Of a stretch of 64,000 bases of DNA, positions 46,336 to 58,029 are shown piece after piece. The notes under the pieces are model-generated. The model was not told the DNA's origin, did no database searches, and worked only from the letters and a program-made list of their open reading frames with translations. Position 1 is the stretch's first letter; every line of letters starts with the position of its first letter. The stretch comes from Ochotona curzoniae (lineage: Eukaryota; Chordata; Mammalia; Lagomorpha; Ochotonidae), in contig NW_024466599.1 of the NCBI RefSeq assembly GCF_017591425.1, positions 69,668,501-69,732,500 of the forward strand. Direction: 5' to 3'. The translations under genes and the position numbers were made by a program.

Positions 46336-47004
46336 TCAGAAAGGGTGGTTTGGAACAACTTCCCTAAGAGACCAAGTCAAGAGCAGATCAGGGTGGGAAC
46401 ATTGCAGCAGGAGGGTGGCATGGTCTCAGTGGCATGGGGAGGGCTGAGAGGGAAAGAAAACACAGAGGACACGGTGCCTAAATCAGAGCTGGGAACTGAG
46501 GCCTGAGACAAAGAGGCTCCGAAGGCCTGGTGAGGCCTCGGTCAGGAGCCTGTCTGCAGAAGAGAGGAAAAAAGTTGAAAGGAATCAACTAAGAGCTGGA
46601 AATCAGTCACAGTCCCAAACTAACCAGTGTCATATCAACAAATGTTCACACTAAAGGAAATGAATACTGAGTGCCCTTGGCCACTCCACCTCAATCCACA
46701 CCCCACACATGGGCACCTTAGGAAACAAGTCTGCAGCACGCACACCAACTCCACCATCTTCTTCTATTCACAGAGGAGATAGGATTGCGAGGCTGATGGA
46801 CCGTTAAGAATACCACTAGGAACCACGAGTGAACCCTGCGCTGTGGCTGATCCTGCCGCTCTCAGCACAGAGGCACCACCTGAGCCTGCTATCCACAACC
46901 TGCCAATACCTGCACTGCGCACCCAATCAACTGGTTCTGGGTAGGCAGTGCATGAGTCTGGACACAGGTACAGCATTCTGGGTCCACCAGCTATATTCTG
47001 AGCT

Positions 47005-47205
47005 GTCCCTCCCCACCATTCCAAAAACACCACCTGACAACCACTGATGTGTTCTCCACCGCTCTCGTTCTGTCTTGTCAGGATGTCACAGAAATGTAAC
47101 ATTTTTAGACTGGCTCCTCTCACTGAGCATGAGGCTTCTGAGATTCCTGCAAGCTGTCGTGGTTACCAGCGGTTTGCTCCTTTTACCCTCCTGCTATTAA
47201 ACACG
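47005..47205 (-). mobile_element. L1M 3'-end fragment
   Basis: GACAACCACTGATGTGTTCT, CTGTCTTGTCAGGATGTCAC and CTGGCTCCTCTCACTGAGCA are the reverse complement of an old L1 3' end. Confidence 0.6.
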
Positions 47206-47439
47206 AAGCGCACTGACAGCACTGTGAAAGATATAATTTGCCTTGCTCCTTTTAGCACCTACATTTTCTCTTGCACAGATGCCAAAGAAATTGTCTCTCT
47301 TTCATCACAGGTGTCCTGACTGGAGCAAGACAAATTCCTAACACTGAGGATACAGAAAAATCAGTGACTTCTGCCAGAAGAAATCAGGAAAACATTCAAG
47401 TCTGTACACATACATGCATTAGAATTTTTCAGACCAATT

Positions 47440-47742
47440 TATTTTTTTAAAAAATCGATTAATTTCATTATTTTTATCCTAAAGGCAGAGAGACCGAGAG
47501 AGAGATCATCCAGTACTACCCAAATGCCTGCAACTGGAGTCCAGAAGTCATCCATGTCTCCCATGTGGGTGGTAGGTACCCAAGTTACTCAATTCATCAT
47601 CTGCTGCCTCCCAGGGTGCACATTATTCAGCAGGAAGCTCAGCAAGAAGCAAAGTTGTCAGGAATCAAAGCAGACACTCAGACACAGGAAGCTGGTATCC
47701 CAAGTGGAGATTTCACCCCTCTGCCAAATGTCTACCCCTTCG
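47440..47742 (-). mobile_element. C-type SINE, old copy
   Basis: Minus copy: TCCTAAAGGCAGAGAGACCG, CATGTCTCCCATGTGGGTGG, GCTGCCTCCCAGGGTGCACA. Confidence 0.7.
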
Positions 47743-48423
47743 GATCACTTCTAATTTCTGTAGTAGGAATGTTCCACGTAATCCAATGAAAAAGGAAAAA
47801 AAAAAAAACCTTTATTTTCATTGTTTGCAGATCTATCTTGGGAGAGCAAGTCAAGCCATAGTTACCAAATTTGCTCACCATTATCATAAAGATACAGGAG
47901 CCCAGGAGTGCATGGAAGTCTGAGCTAGCCATGCGCCGCCCAGGATGGCACCCTTGTTTGACAGTGTAGTCAGCATTTACTGAGTGCCTGCATGCACATG
48001 CTGCACTGAGTCCAGAGAAGAGGAGCAGATAGCACACATCCCTGCCCTCCAGGGAGGTGGTTCCAGAAGGTCCCCAAGCCACACAGTTCCCGCAGTTGGA
48101 TCCTTACTATCCCCACAGCGCTTCACTAAGGCTTCGTTAAAGCCACACGTCCCTGAGCTTCCACCAGAGCTGAGTCTGCTGTCATCTGCTGAGCCATATA
48201 GCATCTGCCCACCAATCCCACAATGACCACAGCTCAGCAGGATGCCTTCCTGATCAGCCTGGGCCTGGCTCCTTTCTCCACCCCAGCAGCACAGCACAGA
48301 GCCGTACAGGAGCCTCCAGGATGCATGAAAGGGGGGCCACACGGACCTCAAGGGGAGTTCAAGAGAAACACTCAAGGAGCATAAGGCAGATGTTCCAGTA
48401 CCTAATACAACAGAAGCCTACTT

Positions 48424-48750
48424 CATTTTTTTTTAAAGATGTATTTGTTTTTATCGGAAAGGCATATATACAGAGGAGGAGAGACAGAGATGAAGATCTT
48501 TCATCTAGTAATTTACTCCCCAAGCGGCTGGAATGGCTGGAACTACGCCATTCCGAAGCCAGGAGCCTCTTCGGGGTCTTCCACACGGGTGCAGGGACCC
48601 AAGGCTTTGGGCTGTTCTTGACAGCTTTCCCAGGCCACAAGCAGGAAGCTGAATGGGAAGCGGAGCTGCCAGGATTAGAACCGGCGCCCATAAGCGATCC
48701 CAGTGCACACAAGATGAGGACTTTAGCTGCTAGGCCACTGCGCCAGGCCC
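48424..48750 (-). mobile_element. C-type SINE, young copy with 10-bp target duplication
   Basis: AAGCCTACTT flanks it exactly at 48414-48423 and 48751-48760. The right end is the head complement CTAGGCCACTGCGCCAGGCCC-like sequence. Confidence 0.95.
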
Positions 48751-48763
48751 AAGCCTACTTAAT

Positions 48764-49058
48764 TTGAAAGACAGATTTACAGAGAGAAGGAGAGATACAA
48801 AATCTTCCATCTGTTGGTTCACTTTCCAAATGCCTTTTGGCTGGAGCTGAGCCAATACACAGCCAGGATCCAAGAACTTAACCCTGTTCTACCATGTGAG
48901 TGCAGGGTGCCAAAGTTTTGGGCCATCTTCTGCTGATTTCCCAAGCTACAGGCAGGAAGCTAGATTGGAAATGGAGCAGCCAGGACACAAACTGGTGCCT
49001 ATAAGGGATGCCAACGCGACAGACAGAGGATTATTCTGTAAGTCTTGGCACTAGCCCC
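48764..49058 (-). mobile_element. C-type SINE, old copy
   Basis: Minus copy right beside the young one: TTGAAAGACAGATTTACAGA, CTTCTGCTGATTTCCCAAGC, and head complement GTCTTGGCACTAGCCCC. Confidence 0.8.
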
Positions 49059-50360
49059 CACAAGCCAAAGAAGACAACCCTTTGCAGTCTTAAACAGAAG
49101 AACAATACACTTATCTCTTCCAAAAGAAAGAAGACGGAGGCTCAGATGCAAACAGGAATCATAATGAATGGCTTCCATCATGGCAACAGGAAAAAGCCCA
49201 GTGACCGTTCCTGGCTACTAGGCAGCACCACCAAATCAAAATACCAGAAACACACCCTCATCTCCCCAGACATACAAGGCCTGAACGACGGGAGCTGTAA
49301 GTGTCTGGGAGTGCCCCCTCCCGGCAGAACGACGACAGAAAACATCAAATTCAACTGCCACCTCATGAAGTGGTCCATACAATCCAGGTCCCAGTCCCTG
49401 CAGAATCCTCTGTACCTTTCCCCACACCCACTAGTGGCTCCATCGGGCCAACAGCCTCCAGGGAGGAAACAAAGATGTGAGATGAGGTTTTTTAACCTCA
49501 AGACATCAAGGCTTTGTAAAACAGTCCAAATATCTGTAAGTCCTTAAGAATGACAGAAATATGAGGCCTTGCGGGACTCTATAGGTTAGTGGCAGAGAAA
49601 GACATACGTTAAACAAGTAGATGCGAGACAGAAAAGTGTCCTTAAGGCTGAGCAGGAGCAGGTGCCAAAGGGACACTCCAAGGGTTGAGATGGCTCTGGT
49701 TTTAGAACACCTGGTACCTGAGCTGAGCCTTGACAGAAAGATGGAAAACAGTCAGGTACCAGAAACAGGGAGAGGGTGTGACACTGTAGGCAAGGGAAAC
49801 ATCAGGGACAGCTCAGGGAGATGAAGAGCAAGGCACGGTAAGCAGCTGAGTGGTCCCATCAGATTGGAGGGAAAATCATGTTCAGGAAGCAGGAAGGTCA
49901 GGGCAGGCCTTTCCACGGAAGGTTTAAGGGTGAGGGGAAAATCAGCCCAGCAGAAAGCCAGGGAATGAACTGGAGGTCTAACAAGAGGGGTTGCCTGGTA
50001 TCCTTGTGGCCAGAGCCAGACTGTAAAACTTTCCCAGCAGTGACTCCTCTGCTGCCCATCTGACTTTTCAAAAAAGCAGAGGCAACAGGTGAGGAAAAGG
50101 GGAGAGATGGAGCTTAGGGCCTGGCTGCCAATCATTTAGTGTGCTGTGTGGGTACAGCAGGTGGCAGGGCTGTTTGATTAAGTCCTACTGCTACTCTGCC
50201 GCTGCCCTTTGCCAAAAGAGGCAGTGAGTTGCCAGCAGGAGCCAGTACTGAGCCCCTGTGCCTGTGGAGCACTCCTTCGCCCACACCCCTCCGCACACCA
50301 GGTCCGCACAGCCACACTTCACAGTTTTCTGATCTCAACTCAAGGCAAATGATAGCTACC
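49059..50360. other. No gene seen; possible old repeat at 49620-49960
   Basis: An open frame of 179 codons at 49008-49547 starts inside a SINE and resembles no known protein. 49620-49960 may be an ancient unnamed repeat (GTGCCAAAGGGACACTCC, GAGCCTTGACAGAAAGATGG). Confidence 0.4.
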
Positions 50361-51600
50361 ATGGCATCCCTCTGGGTTGGACACAGGGACAGTGAGAGAT
50401 TACCCAGGCTTTAGCCTTTCGGTGGATGCTGAAGCTATTTGAAAAGCAATCCCATAGGAATTGGAACTCATCACCACGCTGGCTGGTCATGTACACTGAG
50501 GCAGCTGACTGGCAAGAAATATAAAGCAGGATATGGAGAGGAACCGGAAGATGAGTTGCTGGGTCACCTCTCAAGCCCCTTTGAGCAGCTCATGGAGATC
50601 CCTGTGATTTCACTGGCAGTCAAAGATATCCACAAAGGATGCTGGGAACAGATGTAGAGACTTCCATTGAAATATCAGCCACCAGGACAAGCAGGCACAT
50701 GGAAACTCTCTCAGGCCTGTGACACAGTGCCTAGGAAAAGTGTTGGGGATGACATTAGTTCTGAAGCATCTGGTGACTCCCAGAAAGCTTTGCTGAATTT
50801 GGCAAGAGAGATGAAGGTCTCAAAGTGATTGAGCATCTGAGGGGGAGGCAAAAAGATTAAAAAAAAAAAGAAGGCCCAGAGTCTCTACTATGTTGGTGAG
50901 AACCAATGGGGCACAAGTGAGGACAAGTTCACCATGATCCTATTGAAGGAGCTTCTCTCAGCTGAAACTAACATCTGATGAATGTAGAACTATTCGCTGG
51001 AAGTTAAATGAGAACATCCTAAAAGGAGAATTGTCTGGGCATTTGGAAAACTTACTGCTGGGCCATAGTTTGTTGCATGAGGAATACACCTGCCTTTTTT
51101 TTTATCTAGAAAAACTGCTCCCAGGGCTAAAGGGTGCTGTTGGGACTGTCGGATTTACTCCGAGCAGAATGATGGTTTCGCGATCAAAAACTGACTTTCT
51201 GGACATTCCTGCAGAGTTACAGAAATAACATGGCTACCCCCTCCACTCAGCCATTCAGATGCTTCTGGAGGCTAGCAAGTTACTCTGTGTTCATGGTCAT
51301 CGCTCCCACGATGGGCTCCACACACTTCTTTCGCAATCAGTGCACAGCAAACTGTTGCCTTAACAGCGATGTTCACTGTTTCCTAACAACAACGCAGGCA
51401 GAACTGATGTTCCCAGAACCTTTCCTTCATAATGTGCCGTTTTATAAGTGACGTTAAACTGTCATAAAGGATCTACAATTATTATCAGAATTAGACTGCT
51501 GCATAGGTTTGGTTTTGTTTTTTTCCAACACCTGTTTTAAACCACTAAACATAAAGAAGTATGATTTAAAAATGTTGCCAGTTAAAAAACATAATAATAA
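50361..51600 (+). pseudogene. ANXA3: Processed pseudogene of annexin A3
   Basis: The start reads MASLWVGHRDS, matching the annexin A3 N-terminus (MASIWVGHRGT). Matching blocks follow in order without introns: SVDAEAI, RQLTGKKYKAGYGEE (about 50500-50540), ISSEASGDSQKALL, EDKFTMIL, GELSGHLENLLL (about 51027-51062) and MVSRSKTDFLDI (about 51172-51207), then HGYP. The ANXA3 3' UTR also seems present (TCCTAACAACAACG near 51390), ending near 51582 with remnants of a poly-A tail. A one-base deletion near codon 20, a stop inside AI*KAI, further stops and an A-rich insertion at 50858-50868 destroy the frame. Annexin A3 is a calcium-dependent phospholipid-binding protein; this copy can encode none of its four repeats completely. 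Lack of introns plus tail means an L1-mediated retrocopy inside the CRACDL intron, in the opposite orientation. Confidence 0.92.
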
Positions 51601-54449
51601 CAGAAAGAGGTAGCCCTAGAAGAGCCAAGCATATTTCTCTCATCCCAACTGGGCACCCTGCAGTGGCAAGAGGGCTAGGAAGAGAGTAAGCTTTCTCCTG
51701 GGAGCCTTGCAGCAAAGCAGACACAGGAAATAATTAAAGATGCATACGTGCAGCTGCCCAGGCAGGGCCCTGAGCACACACAAGGTCACCCTTCTCCACC
51801 TTGCATCCTGGGGTAGTCGGAGATGAGGAATTCAAATTCCACAGAAAGAAGTCCTGCATCCCTACACCCAGAACAGGCTCAGGGCCCCCCATCCCTGGAG
51901 CCAGGTTTTCTGCTTTGCAGAGCTCACAGTGTGGTTGGCCTTGAGGCTGCATCTCGGCTCTGCTGTTTAGACTCACCCCTCCTCGTGAGGCCACTGAGAA
52001 TTTAAAACTGCTAAGTTGGCACAGGGCCTGACCGTGCAGAAAGGCTGAAGAGATATGCCCCTTTGACCATCACAAGGATCCTGGAGCCTCTACCACACAG
52101 GGAAGCAGTCAGGAATGTCCAGCGGGAATTCCATCCTCAGTTCCCACCAAAGGCTTGGCTGTCCCCCAGCATGGGGAGAAACCGTGAGCCATTACATGAG
52201 GCATGGAGAGCACAGGCAAAGGCATGCAGGCTCTTGGACTGCCAGGTTGTGTGGACTGAAGGTCCTGGCTCCCAGGCAGACTTGCCCACCCTACAGCAGA
52301 CACATCACACCCCATTGAGCATCCTATCTGGGGTTCTCAGTCATAAAGGCGGAAGCTCCCAGCAGCATGTCAGGTCAGACCCAAGAGCCCAGATCTAAAG
52401 GCTCAGATGCAAGGCTAAAGGAAAGTGCCTCTTTATTAGAACCCAGAATCTGGGCCAGATGGGAAAAAGTGGGGCGTGATCTCAGGACCTAGCATGAGTG
52501 TTCACAATATCTCACTGGGAATGTGGAAGTAAGTCAGGACCAAGCAGGGCCCTGCCACATGGGCAATTCTAAAGTCAGGTCCAACAGTGGGATGTGAACC
52601 CCAGGGAAACTGGTGGACAGATTGGGGCATGACCGAAGAGCCTCAGAGAAGGGGGACCACAGAGCTGGAGCCTCTAACGTGGAAAAGCACTGGCAAGGCC
52701 ACTTTGGGATGTAGAAAGTTTCTGAGGTCTGCAAAAGGAAGTGGGATTAGCTGCCTGGAGGCTCAGCAGTCCTCAAACACAGTGGGAAACAGTTGGGTCC
52801 GGAAACAGTTGCAAATGAGCTCCGAACAGCAACCCATCCAGCACACAGAACAGATGTAACCGAGTGGGCTCCTCCCGCAAGTGGCTGCCATGAAGGCATT
52901 CTGGTCTTTGGAACAGATGTAGCCCCATGTTCAAAATTCATAAACCAGGCCCAGGCTTTCAAAGCAGTTCTGATTGGAGCATTGCTCCAGGGCCCACTTA
53001 TCTCTAGAGTCACAGGGACAAGTGTGTAGGACCACAAGTCCTGTGCTAGGTGGGGGTCTCCTGAGAATGCCAGCTCTAGAACTTACCACTGTCCCATCTC
53101 CCTGAACTGAGAGCCCTCCTCCATGGGATCAGCTTTCCAGGCTCCAGAGCCACCTCTGCACTCAGAGAACACATCAGAGTCCACATGTCATCTTCCCCAG
53201 GCAAAACAAGAAGCCCAGAGTTCACGCCCCTACACTGACCACTCAGGAACACCAGCCAAATGGGCTGATGTTTCATCAAGCTTTATCACCCTCTTGGCTA
53301 GAAGCTTGTGGCCTTAAGATGACAAAATTCTGGCTTTGAGGACATGATGCCAAGAGCTGCACCACCACACTCCCCTCCCCCAGGTCACACAGTGTGGAAT
53401 GAGGAGGACCTGCACTCCTCTGATACAGGTTTCACGCCCACTGCCCGCAGGGATGCAGCCAGCCCCTCACGACATAGGAGACTTAACCTCGATGCCCTGG
53501 GAGTGGCTAGTTCCTGTCTGGGTGCTGGGGTGCCACACGAGCAGCTCACTCCTGGCCTGTTACCCGTGGTGTTATATACCTACTGCAAGGCTCACACTGA
53601 ATGGGTTAATGGTGTCACCAATGGGAGCTCAGGGCCACAGACAAGGAGACTGAGAAACAGGTATCCTAAACCTGCCAACTATGTGGCCTCAAGACACACT
53701 GCTTGCAAGAGTTTCCTGATTTTATTAAACCATTTGAAAGGCAGGGTAACCAGTGACTGCTCTTCAGGTGGGCCTTAGTAGTAATTTGTGCTTTAACTGC
53801 ATCACTGAACTGTCCTATCACAGTCTTGATATCAGGAAATGCTGCCCATAGTCAGAAGTCCTGCTTCCCCAGAGAGTGGCCCAGTGCCACTCCACTGATT
53901 TCTGGTGTGATGCCCAGGGGGACCTTGCAAAGCACAGATGCAGTCCACTACTGGGAGTCCTGCTCCACTCTCAGGCCAGGACGCAGCGATACTCAGAACT
54001 TGCGCCAGCCTCAGCCTCTGTGGGGAGGAAGTAAAGTGATCTCTGAAGAGAGCAGCATAAACGTGGGGACCCCTGGGATAAAAGACACTACATGTAGAGA
54101 AGGAGAAATGGAGGGCCCCACTTCTTGTCCCGCATCCACAAATTAACTCATTTTACCTCTCCCATGTGGGATGCGGACATCCAAAGCAATGGCTTAATCC
54201 ACTGTTTCCCAAGGCCCGCCCAAGTCAAGCCTGACTGACACTTGGGCTGGTCCCAACGTCCTTTCTCACAAGTTTTTTTTCCCCAAAGTCACCTGGAAGA
54301 CCTGGAAAATTCTTCCCCCACCTGCGCCTTTACTCTCAGCCCATATGCACAAAACAGAGCTAGCAGAATATGTAACCTCAGGATCAGACCAGAGAGGCCC
54401 TTGCCCTTGCAGCCCACACAACAATGCTATCATAGGGTCTAACACCCAT
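51601..54449. other. No gene seen; unique sequence with small repeat scraps
   Basis: 53385-53420 (GGTCACACAGTGTGGAATGA) looks like a MIR scrap and 54150-54225 (CTCCCATGTGGGATGCGGAC, GCTTAATCCACTG) like the head part of a minus SINE. Open frames up to 144 codons are not recognisable. Confidence 0.45.
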
Positions 54450-54595
54450 CATTGCGAGCACTGGAAAAGAACTCAGGACTGAAAGTCAGGAATCCTGGCC
54501 TCAGCTTACTGTGCAGCCCTGGGCAGCCAACAAGATGTCCCTGACTCACTATCCTACCCATTTATGTCTTCAGACCCCATATGACACTAAAGTGG
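54450..54595 (+). mobile_element. MIR SINE fragment
   Basis: GAGCACTGGAAAAGAACTCA, AAAGTCAGGAATCCTGGCCT and GTGCAGCCCTGGGCAGCC follow the MIR head and core. Confidence 0.75.
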
Positions 54596-54784
54596 CAATG
54601 CTCAGGGAAGCATTTAGTCAATGATGGTGCACCAGGTAAACACTGGGCAACTCCACGACCACTCCTGCAGACATTCCCCAAGCTGCCTTGTGTCTCGGCA
54701 GGAGCCTGTCACTTACCAACGAAAAACTCCCATTTCACAACAAAAGTCAATAGACTTTAAAAGGATAAAAGAGCCTATCATAGC

Positions 54785-55350
54785 AAGTACTTTCTTTTAA
54801 AACAATTCTTGGGGAAATTTAACTGACACATGGGATGTTATGTGGTATTTCAATATGTGCGCTAACGTGTAATGATTAGATCAGGGTAACTACACATCAT
54901 CACCACCAACATTTATTTCTTCTTTGCGTTGGAAACATTCAATTAATTCTTATCAACCAGTTATCCTACTGAGCTGTAGCATATCAGAAGCTATTCCTCC
55001 CATCCAGCTATACTTTAGTATCTATGAACTATCCGGCTCCACCCCTCCTCACCATACCCTTCTGGGCTGTGTGTGCGTGGGGGTGAGGGGGTAGGAATTT
55101 ATTTCCATTTTCAACTTTCTTTTACATCTCATCATGTGATGCTTGTCCTGCTCCACCTATTTACTTCATTCACTTAATACCAAGGCTCCTAATTCCATCT
55201 ACACTGCAGAAAATGTCAGAATTTTATTCTTTTTCAAGGATGAATAATAGTCCAACATGTCTACACATCACACCAAGTACTTGTGCTTCACTACATCTGC
55301 CCCAGATTCTGCCCCTATCGGCCATACATTTTGTTTTTGAATTTTTCATG
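54785..55350 (-). mobile_element. L1 (L1MA/MB-like) 3' end
   Basis: Reverse complement of L1 3' UTR and ORF2 end: GTGTAATGATTAGATCAGGG, CACCACCAACATTTATTTCT, GCGTTGGAAACATTCAATTA, ATTATCATGTGATGCTTGTC-like and TTTTATTCTTTTTCAAGGAT. A G/T-rich insert with foreign look sits at 55069-55118. Confidence 0.85.
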
Positions 55351-55939
55351 AGGCAAATATTTTGGATGATTGCTGAGTTCCGGACACCCCTGCTAGACAC
55401 ACTACAGATTGCAGGGGGACGATAAACACATTCGCTGTGCTGGGTGGTGCTGAAGGCTTTCAAACCAGAGCCAGGTTAGTTAGTGGAGGTTTACAGAGGG
55501 TGGCTGTGGAAGGTTGTGGAAGGCTGGAAGGTGACAGCTGGGCAGAGGACGAATGGGCTGAGGTGGAGCAGGGGGCAGGGGTGGAGCTAAATGGGATAGA
55601 AGCACATGAAAGGCGCTGAGTAGAGAAAATTCCAAGTGCAGAAACAACAAAACAAAGGGGGGAAAGGGAGTTCAGAGGCATGCTGGAGGCAAGGGGAAAG
55701 GCAGCGAGCGGTGGGCAGGATTACTGCACTGGGACAAGAGTCTAGATTTTACCATGAGTCAAGTAAAATGCCATCAGATCTCCTGAGCTAAAAGCTGGCA
55801 CAATGTGAATCATTTTAATTCCATTTTCCAATTATTTATGCTAGTAATCAGAAATACAATCAATTTTCACGCACACTACATACCCTAGAGTCTTAGCACA
55901 TTCACTTGTTAGTTCTTGTATCATTTCTGCGGATTATGG
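55351..55939. other. No gene; possibly old repeat-derived
   Basis: 55440-55760 is purine-rich, with GGAAGGCTGGAAGGTGACAG and GTCTAGATTTTACCATGAG. It may be an unnamed ancient repeat. Confidence 0.35.
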
Positions 55940-56872
55940 CAGTCCCCCAACACCCACAGTTTCCATGACCTGTTGACAGCTGCAGTCTGAAAACAGGAAA
56001 TGCAAAATTCTAAAAGTAAATAGTGTCCAAGTGTTCAACTGGTTGCTGTGGTGTTGTGATGAAAGCTCAAGCCATCCCACCTGGCACATGAATCACTCCC
56101 TTGTCCAGCTTGCCCAGGCTGTATATACTACCCGCCCGTAAAGCAGCAGCCATCTCACCTATCAGACTGATGGTCACGGTGTTATAATAATGCTTGTGTT
56201 CAAGTAACCCCTGTTTTACTGAATAATGGACCCAAAGTGTAAGAATAGCAATGCTGACAATATCAGGTGTGCCAAAGAGCCATAAACGTGAAAATTTTCA
56301 ACTTGAGGGAAGAAAGACTGTCTGCTGCGGTTGGTAAGATCTCTAGTCATCTCTTTCTATGCCTCATTTATTTTTTTTAAAGATTTATTTTTATTATTTT
56401 TTTTTTGGAAAGGCGGCTATACAGAGAGGAGAGACAGAGAGGAAGATCTTCCGTCCGATGACTCACTCTCCAAGTGAGCGCAACGGCCGATGCTATGCCG
56501 ATCCAAAGCCAGGAGCCTCTTCCAGGTCTCCCGCACGGGTACAGGGTCCCAAAGCTTTGGGCCGTCCTCGACTGCTTTCCTGGGCCACAGGCAGAGAGCT
56601 GGAAGGGAAGTGGGGCCACTGGGATTAGAACCGGCGCCCATATGGGATCCCAGGCGTGCAAGGCGAGGACCTTAACCACTTGCGCCACCGCGCCAGGCCC
56701 TATGCCTCATTTATAAATTAAACATTATCACTGCTATGCATGTAAAGGAAAAAAGCATTTTGCTTGTGGAAATACGCCATATATATAGACAGACAAGGTG
56801 TTCAGCTCCATGTTTCCAGGCATCCACCAGCAGTCCTGGAACAAATCCTTCCCAGATAAGGAGAAACTACTG
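55940..56872 (+). mobile_element. Tigger DNA transposon, internally deleted, split by a SINE
   Basis: Starts CAGTCCCCCAACACCCACAG and keeps the Tigger left end (GGCACATGAATCACTCCCTT, CTGTATATACTACCCGCCCG, GTGCTTGTGTTCAAGTAACC). At 56226 an ATG opens the remnant of the transposase N-terminus (MDPKCKNSNA, against the family's MAPKRKSSDA), which soon breaks. After a large internal deletion and the SINE, the right end follows (TTTATAAATTAAACATTATC, TTTCCAGGCATCCACCAGCA, ending ACTACTG). This is a non-autonomous, long-dead TcMar-Tigger copy. Confidence 0.85.
56371..56700 (-). mobile_element. C-type SINE, young copy with 13-bp target duplication, inside Tigger
   Basis: TATGCCTCATTTA flanks it exactly at 56358-56370 and 56701-56713. 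The head complement GCGCCACCGCGCCAGGCCC is complete, and CpGs are well kept. Confidence 0.97.
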
Positions 56873-56984
56873 TGCTTGGAATTATACCTTCTGAAAATAA
56901 GGACAATTTTTTCCCCTTCCTTTCCAAACATTTCTTTGTGTTGGGAAAGATTCTTGCTGTGGGTTTCTACAAAAAGAACTTCAG

Positions 56985-57785
56985 ATGCAGGGTTTTTGTT
57001 TTCCTACAACTCACAGTTTTTAATCAATAACAAGCTGGTATTTTATAAAATGCGTTTTCTATGTATACTGAATAGATCAGATAACTTTTTTTTTAATTCA
57101 CTTAACATGGTGAGTTAAACTCACTAACTTCAAATGTTAAACAAACACTACATTCCTAAGAAAAAACCCTATGTGGTCACGAGGCACTATTCTTTCTATA
57201 TATTGTTGCATTCACTGTGCAAGTATTTTCTTTTTTGTGTCCCTACATTCACAGAAAAATACTGGTCCATAAAAGCATTTTATTTTTAAAAACTATATTG
57301 GCTGGGTTAGACTCATAAAATGATCTGGAACATATTTCCCCTGACCTATGACTTTGTGTGACAATGGTATTATCACTTCCTTAAGTATGCTCTTAAATGT
57401 CCAAGTCAAGTCATTTGGCACTGGATTTTGTGTGTGTGCGGGGGGGGTGGTAGGAATTTATTTCCATTTTCAACTTTTTTCTTGGGTCAACTTTGATTAT
57501 CTGTCATCTGAGAAATTTATATTTCATCTAATTCATGGAATTTATCAATATAAAGTTGCTGTTACTCTCCCACTGTTATCTATGTATGAATATGTACAAA
57601 TAAACCTTTTTCACTATGATATTGGATATTTTTCCTCTTTTTTTTCCTTGATTTATTTTCTTAGGAGGTTACTGATTTTACTGATCATTCATTTCCAATT
57701 TTGCTTTTTGTTATTTTCTTCAAATGCTTATCTGCTTACTTTGATTTACTTGCCTGCAGTCCTTTGCCAATATTTTACTGCTATG
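56985..57785 (-). mobile_element. L1 ORF2 fragment
   Basis: Reverse complement of L1M ORF2, between the reverse transcriptase core and upstream part: CTGGGTTAGACTCATAAAAT, CTTCCTTAAGTATGCTCTTA, CAAGTCATTTGGCACTGGAT, TTCATCTAATTCATGGAATT. No open coding frame of note on the minus strand. Confidence 0.75.
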
Positions 57786-57786
57786 T

Positions 57787-57905
57787 AAAAGAAGGGTCTT
57801 TGAAAAAGTTCACAGAAAACATATGCTTATGAAAAAAAAAAAAAACATGCCCAGATTCTCATTGCTTTGCACTGAAGTAAACTTAGTAAATTCTCTGCTA
57901 TTCGT
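57787..57905 (+). mobile_element. Mariner-like MITE copy
   Basis: AAGAAGGGTCTTTGAAAAAG, TTCACAGAAAACATATGCTT, then GCTTTGCACTGAAGTAAAC. It lies at the end of the L1 fragment and its right end is lost. Confidence 0.6.
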
Positions 57906-58029
57906 CACATCATTACCCATTTCTGGCACTTTCCATCCCTCCACAGGACTCCATTCTCTATCTGGTGGCATCTGCCTGCAGCCATTGTTGAAGATATTCC
58001 TTTCATGATTCCTGTAGGAGAGATCTGCA

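Noticed and set aside
49008..49547. Open frame of 179 codons, plus strand
   Set aside because: It starts inside an old SINE, has no recognisable domain and lacks splice or promoter context; such lengths arise by chance in 64 kb.
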